NCBI GenBank assembly: GCA_028023455.1
Contig: JAQFVV010000017.1
Span: forward strand, 3,690,098 to 3,754,097
Reading direction: 5' to 3'
Source: Epiperipatus broadwayi
Taxonomy: Eukaryota; Onychophora; Udeonychophora; Euonychophora; Peripatidae
DNA length: 64,000 nt
Both the position numbers and the translations under genes were made by a program. Of this stretch, positions 14,229-24,559 are shown in pieces. How positions within the stretch are numbered: position 1 is the first letter of the stretch; each line of letters starts with the position of its first letter. Under the pieces are notes generated by a model that was not told the origin of the DNA, did no database searches, and saw only the letters and a list, made by a program, of their open reading frames with translations.

Positions 14229-14291
14229 AAATGATCTAGACCAACTGATGAGTGCTGGTTTAGCATGAAATATGTATATTGGAAATCATTT
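14229..14291 (+). ncRNA. Type I hammerhead ribozyme, best-preserved copy
   Basis: Core strand CTGATGA is at 14245-14251 and GAA at 14267-14269. Helix II is GTGCTG (14252-14257), loop GTT, TAGCAT (14261-14266). Helix III is ATA-TG-TAT (14270-14277), followed by A at 14278, the expected cleavage position. Helix I has a core-proximal part CCAA/TTGG (14241-14244 with 14279-14282), an internal loop (CTAGA against AA), and a distal part AAATGAT/ATCATTT (14229-14235 with 14285-14291). All conserved core positions I can check are present. Very short helix III with an internal loop in helix I is known for hammerheads of animal retroelements. Self-cleavage itself is inferred. Confidence 0.78.
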
Positions 14292-14671
14292 ATCTTTTTC
14301 ATATATGTTCATCATGTGTATCAGTTATATGAGATGGAATGGATAGCTGAAGGGAGCTGAAAGTCTGTGTTCAAATCCCCTATATTACATCTAAACTCCA
14401 GGTATATTAATTATATTTGTAAATACTACAAATTCAGCTTGTATCCTGCCCATCTCTCTTATGTGTATTTAAATGGACAAGTTCCTATACATGAGAGTTA
14501 ACTTAAGTCAGCATGGACATAACAATAATATTAGCATTAACAAGGGATTTGGACATTTCATCTTCAGATTTTCAATGGTATGGATGGCTGAAGAGTTGGA
14601 GGGGGGAGGAGATTGAAGTCTGTCCATTAAAGATTGAATGTTTGCTCTCTTAATGTAAACCAAGTACTGAT

Positions 14672-14702
<31 letters not shown>

Positions 14703-14705
14703 AGG

Positions 14706-14771
14706 AGACGATGATCTGGATCAACTGATAAGTGCTGGTTCAGCATGAAGTATGTATATTGGAAATCATTT
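14706..14771 (+). pseudogene. Decayed hammerhead ribozyme
   Basis: Second unit of the tandem pair. Helix II and helix III sequences match the neighbour, but the core reads CTGATAA and GAAG in place of CTGATGA and GAAA, both at positions needed for catalysis, so it should be inactive. Confidence 0.75.
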
Positions 14772-14891
14772 ATCTTTTTCACCTGTGTGTGGTCATGTGC
14801 ATCGATTGAATGTAATAATATCTGAAAAAAGATTGAAAGTTAGTGTTAAAATACTCTATATTGCATCTAAACTCCAGGTATATTAATTATA

Positions 14892-15836
14892 CTTAGTATT
14901 TACATATTAAAATATTGTTATAATTAATAATCATCATCAAAAACATGCAGCTGGCGAAGTAGTTGAAGTACAACTGAGACATTTTCCTTGAAGAATAATA
15001 GAGCAAGTTGTATTACAAATTTTAGGGCTTCCACTAACCAAGAGTACCTCAATTTGCTAACAGTGCTTCAAAGCATTTTAATACTAGTAGTTGAAAAACT
15101 CATATTTTCTATACATTATCATTTACTTGTTATACCCTATCCAAGTATTATTTTTAGAAAAGGAAACAGCATATAAAAAAATAAATATAACATTGAAGAA
15201 TACTTTACTTCATTTAGCTTTTAGATATTTTATCCCTACTTTAGACAATATCAAACTATAAGGATATTATCCTCATTTTTAAACTTTCGGTATTATCAAT
15301 AGATAAGTAGTCCACTTAATAACATCTCTCATTACCATAAATATTAAGTCACCGATAATCAGCAATTTGGTGATATAATAAATCTCTTCAATAACTGAGT
15401 TACTATTCTTTTTTCAGACTAAAAAAAGTAGGCAAAAAGTTGTGATCAATCAAAAGCTTCTTAAAATCTTATTTTCCAACATAATAGTCTAAAAATTTCA
15501 ATACACTAAAGTTTTGAAATAGTTTTCAAATATCTACTCTTTCCACAGGTATTTATGGTATTATTCTATCTCTTGCTCTCTTTCTACATATATGTAATAA
15601 AATATACCCATATATGTAGCTAATTATCAACTATTATGGTAATAAATCTTTGGTATAAAACAATATTTGTTACTTTGCTGAGCAAGGCTTTCAAAGGGTA
15701 TCCTTCCCAAATATTGTTTTGTAACAATGTTTTATTATTGTAATAGTTAATAATTTTTTATATACACTAATAGAATATATTTTATTGCATATTATCTATG
15801 GTATATACTTATAATATAGCTTATATATATATATAT
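14892..15836. other. AT-rich DNA, no gene seen
   Basis: A 62-codon frame at 14988-15176 has no recognisable content. Otherwise A/T-rich unique sequence ending in a TA tract that abuts the LTR. Confidence 0.5.
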
Positions 15837-16340
15837 TGTAACCGGCCTCGTTATCCGATCATATAGGGATTGTGAACTCCGAAATTAACATGACATAGCG
15901 TAAAGCTTTATTTATTTTCTTCTATCGATAACTGTTCACTATCAATACAAGGGGGCGCCAGATACGATGATTTAATTATAATTTAACTTCTTGCATCACC
16001 TTACGTCATATCAAAACGATTTCGAAGTCTAATCCCGCCCACAAGCTCAACTCCCAGCATGGACCAATAGGGTCACTCAGGGTCGCGATGTAATTGTTTC
16101 AAAATTACTATTATGGTAAAGGACGCTATGATAACCAATGGAGAAGATGCTTGATTAACTAACTGATCGATCCAAGCATTGGACCATGTCATTGGTTATT
16201 TGGGACCAATGCGATTATTCGTCTATGTCTCTAAACAATTAGAAGCTTATAAGATCATCCCCCCTATTTATACCGTCCGGTAGAATTATTTACTCCAGCT
16301 ATATTTATAACTCATTGACATTTATTTATATTTTATAACA
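15837..16340 (-). mobile_element. LTR of an LTR retrotransposon (minus orientation)
   Basis: A 504-bp block, clearly richer in G, C and CpG than its flanks, begins TGTAACC and ends TATAACA, i.e. TG...CA in either orientation. On the minus strand it has a TATA-type box (complement of TATTTATA at 16265-16272) near the start and an AATAAA-type signal (complement at about 15907) near the end. Immediately before its minus-strand start lies GAATTGGGAGGGCC (complement of 16341-16354), which fits a polypurine tract, so this would be a 3' LTR. I find no matching second LTR, no primer-binding site, and no gag or pol reading frame nearby, so the element is truncated. Ty3/Gypsy type is a guess from the TGTAAC end. 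Confidence 0.6.
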
Positions 16341-16354
16341 GGCCCTCCCAATTC

Positions 16355-18122
16355 TTAAATCTATCTTAACTACGGAATAAGTGAATAAATAAATAAATAA
16401 ATAAACATCGTGACTTACGGCACGATGTTTTAAAGCAACAAGGTTTAAGAAAGATAAATCTAAAGCAATATAATTAACTATATGCATAAATGCTAACTTT
16501 ATTAATAATCAAGACGACAAAATAGAATAAAGATTTAATTATAGGAAATGACTTGAGAAATGCTCGACTTGTTTAAATACTGAACAAATTTATTTAATAT
16601 AAAAAAAAAGCACATTGGTTAAAAGTTTTATTTACACGCACACACATGCATTTACGCACTCGCACAGAAAAGAACATATTATATATCGTAAAATATGGAT
16701 GATAGAATATAAATTTCTTTTTTTACATTTTTCTATATTACATTTTGAAGGTAAGTGTTATAAATTATAAGATAATAATTAGGATCAAAGTTCATATTTG
16801 AAAAGTCCTGAGATTTAAATTTTAGGAATTGCATAGTGTTTGATTTTACGAAGGTTGAGATTACACTAATAAGTTACAATAATAATTTTTAAATATAATG
16901 AATTACGGAATATTTTATAGCTTAATCTGCGAAATCAAAGTTAGTTAATTATGAGATTGCCTTTTTTTAGAAGTTTACGTATGGAAGGAATGAAAGCATA
17001 AAAAAAATAAAGTGTTTACCTAGGATTTTGGCTTATTCTTCCGCTGCTTCTAAGTGTAGGTTTGAACATGGGAGATGATGTTTTCCATAAGGAGATTGTC
17101 CATTTCTTTTAAAGTTGAGCGTAATAAATCAGGATGATTCATGTGTTTCACGGAACATTATTGAACTGGTTGGAGCACTAATTTTAGATGGTAATATTAT
17201 TAAGTATTCATAGCGACGGAGATGTTCTGGTGGCGGAGCGTCGATCAATCACTGAAGGGTTTCCTAGCCCCTCATGACAGTCGACGCTCTAAATATTAAT
17301 TTCATATCGATCATCTTAAAAACGGGTAGCGCAAACGAAGTAATTTAAATTAAATTGTATTTGGAGAAAGTTGAACAAAAATTTGATAATTTGACTTAGC
17401 TTCTCTTAATTAATTTTTTCAATTAATCCCTTCTTTTAGATTTTGCTTGATATTTATATGGGTTGGATCTTATCTGAGGATCGAATCTCCCCCCAGAGTT
17501 CCATGTTCTTAGAGTTGTCGTTGGGGTCCGTGTCCTACTCAATCCATGTGCTTAAGGCAATCTTATGTTTAGGCAATCTCATATTGCAATCTCAGTTAAC
17601 AAACTTATATTCATTCACACCTTGAATGCATACGTGTGTGCGTGTCTTACGAGAACAATGTAATTTACATTAGCTAAAGTCGAGCATTTAATCTTTCTCA
17701 AAATCATTTCTATAAGCTTTTACTTTTACTACAATTATAATTTTAAAATATCCCTTTTTAGTTACCCCCGCGGCATAACAAGTATAAATTATTTATTGAT
17801 ATTTATAATGGCATATTATTTTTCATTTTAGAGAATATTATTTTAGTAAATTATGTTAAAGCCTTAACTATTTAATTAGACATATTAATATTTTATTTTA
17901 CAAGTGTATTTTTAGAAAGTATGGAAAGAAAACTATATCTATTTTTTATCATAAGTTGTAAGAAAATAAAAATAGAGTATTTTACATTGCTTGAGTGTGT
18001 GTGTGTTTACATATACCGACTTTGTCTCGGTATAATATATATATATATATTAAATACTGCCTAATGCTATACTCCTAATTATAAATAATAATAAAAATTA
18101 TATAACATTACAATACCAATCA
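16355..18122. other. No gene identified; possible decayed LTR-element interior
   Basis: Would be the internal part of the minus-strand LTR element if that element extends this way. A CpG-containing stretch at 17030-17620 stands out, with a 60-codon plus frame at 17443 that I do not recognise. No protease, reverse transcriptase or integrase motif is visible. Confidence 0.35.
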
Positions 18123-18137
18123 AAAAAAACTTTAGTC

Positions 18138-18240
18138 AAGCATTGGTGGTTGAGAAGTCAGCGACAGCAGCTTTACAAGCAGTTGTCCTGAGTTAGTGGG
18201 TTCACTTTCCGGTTGATGCTGTGATACATGAGAAAAAAAA
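18138..18240 (+). mobile_element. Short tRNA-derived SINE, family S1 (copy b)
   Basis: tRNA-like head GCATTGGTGG...GGTTCACTTTCCGGTTGATGC, a short linker with TGATACATGA, then poly(A). Flanked by near-identical 15-bp direct repeats at 18123-18137 and 18234-18248 that differ at one base, the footprint of LINE-driven insertion at an A-rich target. The tRNA body has an insertion relative to a functional tRNA. Confidence 0.8.
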
Positions 18241-18317
18241 ACTTTACTAAAATTCTTCCACAACCTGAATCTATTAACAAATATAGCTTTTCAAGTGAAA
18301 TTCGACTATATATATAT

Positions 18318-18443
18318 ATACCAAACAGGAATAACCTTCCCATCATTCACTTCAAATCCCAACAAGTGAAATACAGTTCAACATGCCATATATATATATA
18401 CCAAACAAAATAGCTTTCCCTTCATGCACTTCAAAACCCAACT
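18318..18443. repeat. Two-copy repeat forming left inverted flank of PLE remnant 1
   Basis: ATATATATACCAAACA and the following TTCCC...CACTTCAAA block occur twice, near 18318 and 18392, and once in inverse orientation at about 18978-19022 on the other side of the PLE remnant. Inverted LTR-like flanks are a known arrangement of Penelope-like elements. Confidence 0.65.
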
Positions 18444-18499
18444 TCCGTTAACATCAAAGGATGTCTTCATAAGATTAAATCCTCCCAGATTCAAAATAT

Positions 18500-18935
18500 T
18501 TTATCATTAAGTTTTTTTTACTCCTTAATTCACTTTTTTCACAAAAGATAACCTTTGCATGGCCAAATAATATTTTATGACCTGTATTCAGTTCATGAAT
18601 ATACAAAGCTGAGTTATTATATACCTCTACTTTTACTATCTTTAACTCTTTCATTAAAACAATTTATTCTGACCTATATAAATTTTATGACAACTGCAAG
18701 GAATCTTATAAACAATTTCAGGAATAGATTTGCAATCAATTAACTGCTTTGAACCATTTAGTAATAAACTTAAATTCAGTGCTTTCTTCCAAGACACCTT
18801 CATACCACCCAATAAAAAACTATCCCTAAATCCCTTTACTAATTGATGACTTATATGGCAAAGAAATAAACTCCTTATTTCCATTAACACTTAAATCTTT
18901 ATTAACAGATTTATAGATATTTTTACCAAATACAA
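18500..18935 (-). pseudogene. Penelope-like element endonuclease remnant 1 (GIY-YIG)
   Basis: Minus-strand translation gives a linker ending in VYKIPCSCHKIYIGQ (about 18674-18722), the GIY-YIG core with the cysteine pair typical of PLE endonucleases. After a frameshift near 18655 it continues as SALYIHELNTGHKILF and AKVIFCEKSELR, the later part of the same domain with its conserved His/Gly. Upstream are the F-I-S-L-P-Y and KVSWKKALNLSLL segments that precede the domain in PLE proteins. At least two frame changes make it a pseudogene. The reverse transcriptase is missing. Confidence 0.8.
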
Positions 18936-18977
18936 TATTTCTAATTCATGATTATATTCAAACTCAATATAGTCTGA

Positions 18978-19018
18978 AGCAAATTAGATTTTGAAGTGAA
19001 TGATAAGACTACTTTGTT

Positions 19019-19054
<36 letters not shown>

Positions 19055-19124
19055 CAAAGTAGTCTTATCATTCAACTAAATATAACTAAACATACCATAT
19101 ATATATATATATATATATATGGTA
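18978..19124. repeat. Right inverted flank of PLE remnant 1, with (TA)n hairpins
   Basis: The AAGTGAATGATAAGACTACTTT block (18981 onward) is the inverted counterpart of the left flank. It is itself mirrored across a TA tract at about 19021-19052, and a second palindrome around CATACCATATA...TATGGTATG follows at 19089-19129. Confidence 0.7.
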
Positions 19125-19464
19125 TGTTTAGTTGAATTTTACTTGGAAAAGGTCTATATATTAATAGATAAACAATGTTTGTGGAAAAAACTTTTGGAAA
19201 GGTTAGTTTTTTTTTGACTGGTATTGCAATGTTATATGAATTTTTGTTGTAATGATTTAAGTCCAAATGCTTTAGACTGGCTTATATATATAGAAAGTTA
19301 AATAAAAAAAGGATGGAACCATATTCTTGTGAAATCTTTGTCTTATGTTGTGATTTGTGAGCCTTCTAGACAGCTATCATTACATCTGATTGGCTGTCAT
19401 ACAAGCATTCTAAAAAAAAGGCGCATGCAAGAGGTTTCAGCCTTTCAATTTAATTATAATGATT

Positions 19465-20118
19465 TAGTAAATGTTTATACCTTTAACAGCAGAACAGGTT
19501 TTTTTCAAGGTTACAAATATTTATTTTATTCAGCCAAGGGCTTTCAATACTAAAATGTCTCTCTTATGTGTCAGTCATGCAAAAGTGAAGAAAAATATGT
19601 ATCGATAAATACATCAGTTTCGGTCGCCTCCATCACTAATGTTGTTAAACAACTTGAAAGATAAAATAACATCAGAGGTTACATACCAAGTAGTGTATAA
19701 AATTGAGTGCAAAAGTTTGAATTGCTTAAAGTCTTACTACAGAGACATGAGAGCTAACCTATCCACAAAATTGACCCAGCGTAATTACTTATGCAACTGA
19801 ACTAAGAAATGCAGTGAATCACTCATCAATATTTTGGGATCATGAGCTATAGTCAGGCCACAGCTTCAGTTTCTCTAGGGCTGATGTCATTTGCTTTGAG
19901 AGTGATGACAAAATGAGAAAAGTGAAGGAGGTGTGGTCTATAGCCAAAGAAAAGCATTTCTCTTTCCAAAAAAATGGCATCTAACAACTTCCTGTACAGT
20001 TATGACTATAATACATTTTCCTATTGAAAGTACTTAGCTGAATAAAATAAATACTTGTAACATTGAAAAAACCTGTTCTGCTATTAAATGCATAAACATT
20101 TACTAAATCATTACAGTT
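19465..20118 (+). mobile_element. PLE remnant 2 with inverted flanks
   Basis: About 77 bp at 19465-19541 (ATGATTTAGTAAATGTTTAT...TTTATTCAGC) is repeated in inverse orientation at 20036-20114. Between them lies a GIY-YIG coding remnant. Inverted flanks enclosing a PLE endonuclease recur at the neighbouring remnants, arguing that this is element structure and not chance. Confidence 0.75.
19560..19990 (+). pseudogene. Penelope-like element endonuclease remnant 2 (GIY-YIG)
   Basis: The plus strand encodes YQVVYKIECKSLNC (19684-19725), equivalent to the GIY strand and its zinc-type cysteines, then ANLSTKLTQ, a HE-type segment, and RADVICFESDDKMRKVKEV-like sequence at the end of the domain, reached only after frame changes. 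The protein differs clearly from remnants 1 and 3, so it is another PLE lineage. Stop codons and frameshifts make it inactive. Confidence 0.7.
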
Positions 20119-20379
20119 AGTACGGAAAATAGATAAAATAAATTCTTATAGAATTACAAATTTTTATTATATATATATAAAATGTTAATCAATCGAATTA
20201 TACATAACTCAAAATAATAGACTTAAATATCATCAAATCGATTTTCGTTCACAAATGAACCTTCTCAATTATGCCATTTTTAAAGTTAATCATGTGACAA
20301 TACATTACAGGGGTAATTGGTCATAAATTGGACCACCATGGTCTCAAAAAAAAAAAAGAGGCGTATATGCAAAAGATAG

Positions 20380-20990
20380 AAATGGAAAAAGAATATATTG
20401 AAATTAGTTATAATGAAAAAGGAATTAGGCAAATTTTAAATACCAAAAATGGAAATTATGAAGAATAAGAGAATTGATAAAGTTAAGAAGTGTATTTCAA
20501 TTCCATATTCAGCTGAAGTATATAAGATATTGAATAAACATAAATTAAATGATGGAGTAAATATAGGAAGGAAGAATAGTAAAGATTTAAGAAAATGGAT
20601 ATACACTAGAAAAATAAATGATAGTATTGATAATAGAATAGGAATTGTTTATAAAATTAGATATGACAAATGCAAGAATATATATATATAAATGACAAAT
20701 GCAAGAATATATATATATAAATGCAACTGAAAGAGCTAAAGAACATAATAAAGCAATAAAAAGAGAAGCTACTATGTCTGGGCTATATAATCATTATTTA
20801 GAAACAGGGCATATAATAAATTGTGAGGAAAATATAAAGATAATAAAGTATAATAAACATTTTTAAAGAAAGAAAATATTATAAAATATTATATATACAA
20901 GAAAACATAGATAAATGCATTAATATGGTCAATGGTTTGATAAAATTGGGAAGAAAATGGTCACTGTTACATAATTGGAAGCTGTAATAT
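20380..20990 (+). pseudogene. Penelope-like element endonuclease remnant 3 (GIY-YIG)
   Basis: An open stretch from 20449 encodes the linker (ISIPYSAEVYKILNKH) and the GIY-YIG core GIVYKIRYDKCKNIYI (about 20641-20689). A 28-bp duplication containing ATGACAAATGCAAGAATATA then breaks the frame; beyond it translation resumes as TERAKEHNKAIKRE, GLYNHYLETGH and later KYYKILYIQENIDKCIN in a further frame, matching the rest of a PLE endonuclease through its C-terminal end. It is the most complete of the four here. Two frameshifts at least; upstream reverse transcriptase absent. Confidence 0.82.
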
Positions 20991-21293
20991 ATAAGAATGT
21001 ATAGGTATGTATATGTATAGATAGTATAAGACAGGAATTGTTTGTTGATAGATAGTAGTTATAAGATAAAAAAAAGATGAATAAGGAAATGTATAATGGA
21101 TATATATATATTAATATGAGCAATGGTTTGACAAAATTGGGAAGGAAATTGTCAATGTTAGAAAATAAGAAGCTGTAATATATATGAATGCATGGGTATA
21201 GATAGTATAAGAGGGGAGCTGTTTGTTTGATGATAAATAGTAGATATAAGAAAGAAAAAGACGAACAAGAAAATGTAAAATGGATGTATACAT
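20928..21293 (+). repeat. 191-bp tandem duplication at the PLE 3' end
   Basis: CAATGGTTTGA starts at 20930 and 21121; both copies continue with AAATTGGGAAG, GAAGCTGTAATATAT and ATAGATAGTATAAGA. The first copy starts inside the last codons of the endonuclease, so the duplication includes the coding end plus 3' untranslated sequence. Two minus-strand frames here are shadows of the repeat. Confidence 0.85.
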
Positions 21294-21530
21294 ATGTGTA
21301 AATTTATAAAAATAATATTTTTTTATTTTTTCATGGGTTTATTTCTAGTGATGACCACTAGAGAGTGCATAAAGCTGTAGGATGTTTATTGTCACATGAT
21401 TAATTTTAAAAATGGCATCTTGAGAAGGTTCATTTGTGAATGAAAATCAATTTGATGATATTAAATTAAATTGTATACAAACTAGTTGTCTATTATTTTG
21501 AGTTATGTATAATTCGATTGATTAAGTGTT

Positions 21531-22224
21531 TATAAGTTTTTGACAACAATATGGTCATATAAGTTACTGTAAAATGACTATAAAAATTATATATATAAAC
21601 TTTCTTTTACAGTATAAGAATCCTGGCACATAGATTATAAATACCTATTTTAGATTTAATAAAAAATAAAAATTGTGTCTATTTTATAACACATGTGTGA
21701 AAGGCAATTTCTTTTCTATATATATGGTGCAATTTAGTGTTTATATAACACCAAGAGATTGATTGCATTTAGAAGAGGTACTTTTTCAATGCAGAAAGTG
21801 TTTATGGTTTACTATTTTCATTGATTAGTGCCTATTATCAATATGATGGTAATTTTCTTAAATATGAAAATACAAGAGATATTTCCACATATTAAAATGT
21901 TTCAACAATCACATCTGTTTAAAATAATCAATTTATAATATATATAATAATTGATAATAGAGCAATTTATTCATATATAAAATATCATGGAAGGAAACTA
22001 TTCTTTATGGGATGCTGTAGACATGTCCTCTCCATCAATAAATGTTTTTAGGCACTTGTGGTTCATCTATTCTTTAAATAAGCCAGCATTTATTGGCTAT
22101 GATTGAATTTAGTGCTTGATCTTCTTATAAATGTGATTTTTAAATCACCTTTGCACCAGTTCAGCTTATATATCACAGTGAAGAGAAAGTTTTCCAATTT
22201 TAACTACCTACTATACTGAACTTT
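21531..22224. other. AT-rich DNA, no gene seen
   Basis: No recognisable structure. Confidence 0.45.
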
Positions 22225-22575
22225 ATTAGTTAATATATATATATATATATAATATAATATAAAGAGCATTCAAATAGCTAATATATATATATATATAATA
22301 TAATATAAAGAGCATTCAAATAGCTCTAAACAAGCATATTTTTAATGATAAATGCTACAAGAGAAAGCATTCAAATCATCTTTATTTAGAATTATCCCCA
22401 TCCCCAAACTGGTTTTGAGTTATGGCTCTCTTCAGTGAGGAGCTAGAACACCAGATTTAAAAAAAACTAACTCAGGATAAGCATTTATCTAAAGTTAACT
22501 CTTAAGAAGATCTGAAATTTTTACACAAGCCTTTAAATTCAGCTCTCCAACTGAAATAATCATATAACATATAAC
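22225..22575. mobile_element. Foldback element, family C (copy 2)
   Basis: Carries GAGAAAGCATTCAAAT, TTTAGAATTATCCCCATCCC, AACTGGTTTTGAG and CAGTGAGGAGCTAGAA, the family C landmarks in the orientation opposite to 12237. The left end contains a 45-bp local duplication (AAAGAGCATTCAAATAGCT at about 22261 and 22308). Only one arm is complete. Confidence 0.65.
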
Positions 22576-22942
22576 ATGATTTTATTAATATATATACATA
22601 TATATGTATATATATGTGTGTGTAATAATTGATCTTTTAGCAATCTATGCACATATGAATTATTGTGGTATTTTATAGTGTAGGTGTGAAGAGTTCTTCC
22701 AAAATATTTCATATAAATATATAACTTCATTAAAGTTACAGAGGTTTTTTTAAGGTTTTTATCCTATATAAAAAAATTGATTGAACTCTGAAAAAAAAGT
22801 CTTCTTGACAGCTAACAAAATTAAAAAACAATAATTTAAAAAAGCATTGCATATATAAATATATTTTATTAATTTACAAAAAAATAAAATGTAATTTTTT
22901 TTTTAATTATGCTTTTATGTAAACATACTAGACACATAAAAA

Positions 22943-23262
22943 GTAGAAAAATAACAAAGTAATCTGACTAAAAATTAGAAGAAAAAAAAAGAATCTCTGT
23001 TAGTTTGCTATTCTTGAACATATCAGAGATCTTAAGAATCTAGACTTGTTATAAAACAACTAGAAATTTTAAAAATATTGTCATTTCAAAAAGACATTTG
23101 AGGCTCAAATAAATCTTAAAAATCAAAGATCTCGCATGCTTTTAAATGAAATGACAATATTTTTGCAATTTCCATTTGTTTTATAACAAGACTAGATTCT
23201 TAAGATCTTTGATATTTTTCAAGAATGGTAAATTAACCAAGATTTAGTTTTTTTCTACTTTT
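22943..23262. mobile_element. Foldback element (single copy seen)
   Basis: Inverted arms: GATCTTAAGAATCTAGACTT, ATAAAACAACTAGAAATTTT and AATATTGTCATTTCA at the left are mirrored by TGAAATGACAATATT, TTGTTTTATAACAAGACTAG and ATTCTTAAGATCTTTGATAT at the right, with about 50 bp between. No coding content. Confidence 0.85.
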
Positions 23263-23599
23263 TAGTTGGCTACAACTGACATAAAAGTATTATTTAAAAA
23301 ATTTTTTACATACATTATTTTATTAAAACTGACAAAAATCTTAGTCTGGAGTAAATTTCAAAAATGTGGACATACAGACAGAAACACAGACACGGCAAAT
23401 TAATAAAAAGCATATAATACACCAAAATACCTTAATATCATTACATAAAATAATCAACTGTATAGACATACATCTTTGATTAACGTTTCTCCCTGATAAA
23501 ATTTAATTATGTGGAAACAAATAACATCATGTTAAAAGTATTAACCATATCATCAACATGATATTGACAATTTCTCAATGCTTTCATAAAGATAGGTAT

Positions 23600-23624
23600 A
23601 ATAATAATAATAATAATAATAAAA
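23600..23624. repeat. (ATA)n microsatellite
   Basis: Eight uninterrupted AAT-type triplets. Confidence 0.95.
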
Positions 23625-23754
23625 GTTACTCATATAGTCCAAAGTCTGTAAGATAATCACTTGATATTTAACTGAATTATGGATATTTCATTAATAAAAT
23701 AAAAGGAATTAAAAAAGTAACATGCAAAAACAGATGAATTATTTATAATTTTTA

Positions 23755-24250
23755 TTAGTCATTCATTAGACTAAAGATTATCCATTTAATGAATAATATT
23801 TCTGTAATGTAATTTTCACTTTACCATTCTCACACAAGGTAAGGACTGATTTCTATCCACTTTTATCACTTTGTGAAAGGGTGCAATATTTAACATATGA
23901 CCAAAGACATGAAAAAGATGTATAATCTCCAGGATGCTCATTTTATGTTGAACCATCACTCATCAGTTTGCCCAGACCACAATCTTTTAGACATAGTTCA
24001 CTGCTCATATATATTGGACAATGATAAAGATATGTGTAAAAGATCATGGTCTGGGCCAACTGATGAGTGCTGGTTCTACAAAAAATATATATCTTGTGGA
24101 TTACACATCCTTTTCACATGTCCTTGGTCATATGTTTTTGATTACACCTCTCTACAAGGTGTCAATAGATAGAAACCAATCCATACCTTGCATGAGAGTG
24201 GTGTAGTGAAAATTATACTACAGAAGTATTATTGATTAGATGGATTATTT
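23755..24250. mobile_element. Foldback element with a hammerhead motif in each arm (family B')
   Basis: Outer arms match inverted: TTCATTAGACTAAAGATTATCC and GTAATTTTCACTTTACC at the left, GTAGTGAAAATTATACTAC and TTATTGATTAGATGG at the right. Nearer the centre each arm carries a hammerhead core CTGATGAGTG, minus strand at about 23956-23965 and plus strand at 24060-24069. Both have lost the second core strand (GAAA reads AAAA), so they should be inactive. Two short frames here are repeat read-through. Confidence 0.75.
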
Positions 24251-24559
24251 CTTTGAACTGCTGTGATAATATTTAAATCTGGAAAGCAGTTTATTGGACT
24301 TAGAATTGGTAGTAATAGAGTTGCTTAAGTAGTAAGTAAATAGCAGGTTTTCTAATTGTTTTATTCCCTGCAAAGCTTTTGCCTAATATGTTTTTTGAGT
24401 TAAAAAAAAATAGATGTAGCATCCATACAATGTATTGTTTACTTTATATCACTTAAATTAATCAAGTTATTTAAAATGATTTTCATAATTTGGTTAAGTG
24501 GTACTTATTAATTATAAAAAAACATATGATATTGGGTGGAATATTTTCTCTTTTTATGC

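Larger units (their letters stand above)
14030..14890 (+). mobile_element. Family B hammerhead repeat, tandem array of about 1.8 units
   Basis: Two head-to-tail copies. Landmarks recur at a fixed distance: ribozyme core at 14245 and 14725 (480 bp), the AGTCTGTGTTCAAAT-type block at about 14361 and 14837 (476 bp), GGGATTTGGACATTTCATC at about 14083 and 14546 (463 bp). Monomer length therefore is about 460-480 bp. Nothing in it is open long enough to be a gene. Tandem monomers each with a hammerhead are the genomic form of retrozymes. Confidence 0.8.
20186..21530 (+). mobile_element. PLE remnant 3 with inverted flanks
   Basis: About 115-140 bp at 20186-20305 (containing AATCGAATTATACATAACTC and CCTTCTCAATTATGCCATTTT) recurs inverted at 21385-21530. 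The interior carries a GIY-YIG endonuclease remnant followed by a 191-bp tandem duplication. Total length about 1.35 kb, far shorter than a full PLE (which also needs a reverse transcriptase), so this is an internally deleted or 5'-truncated copy. Confidence 0.75.
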
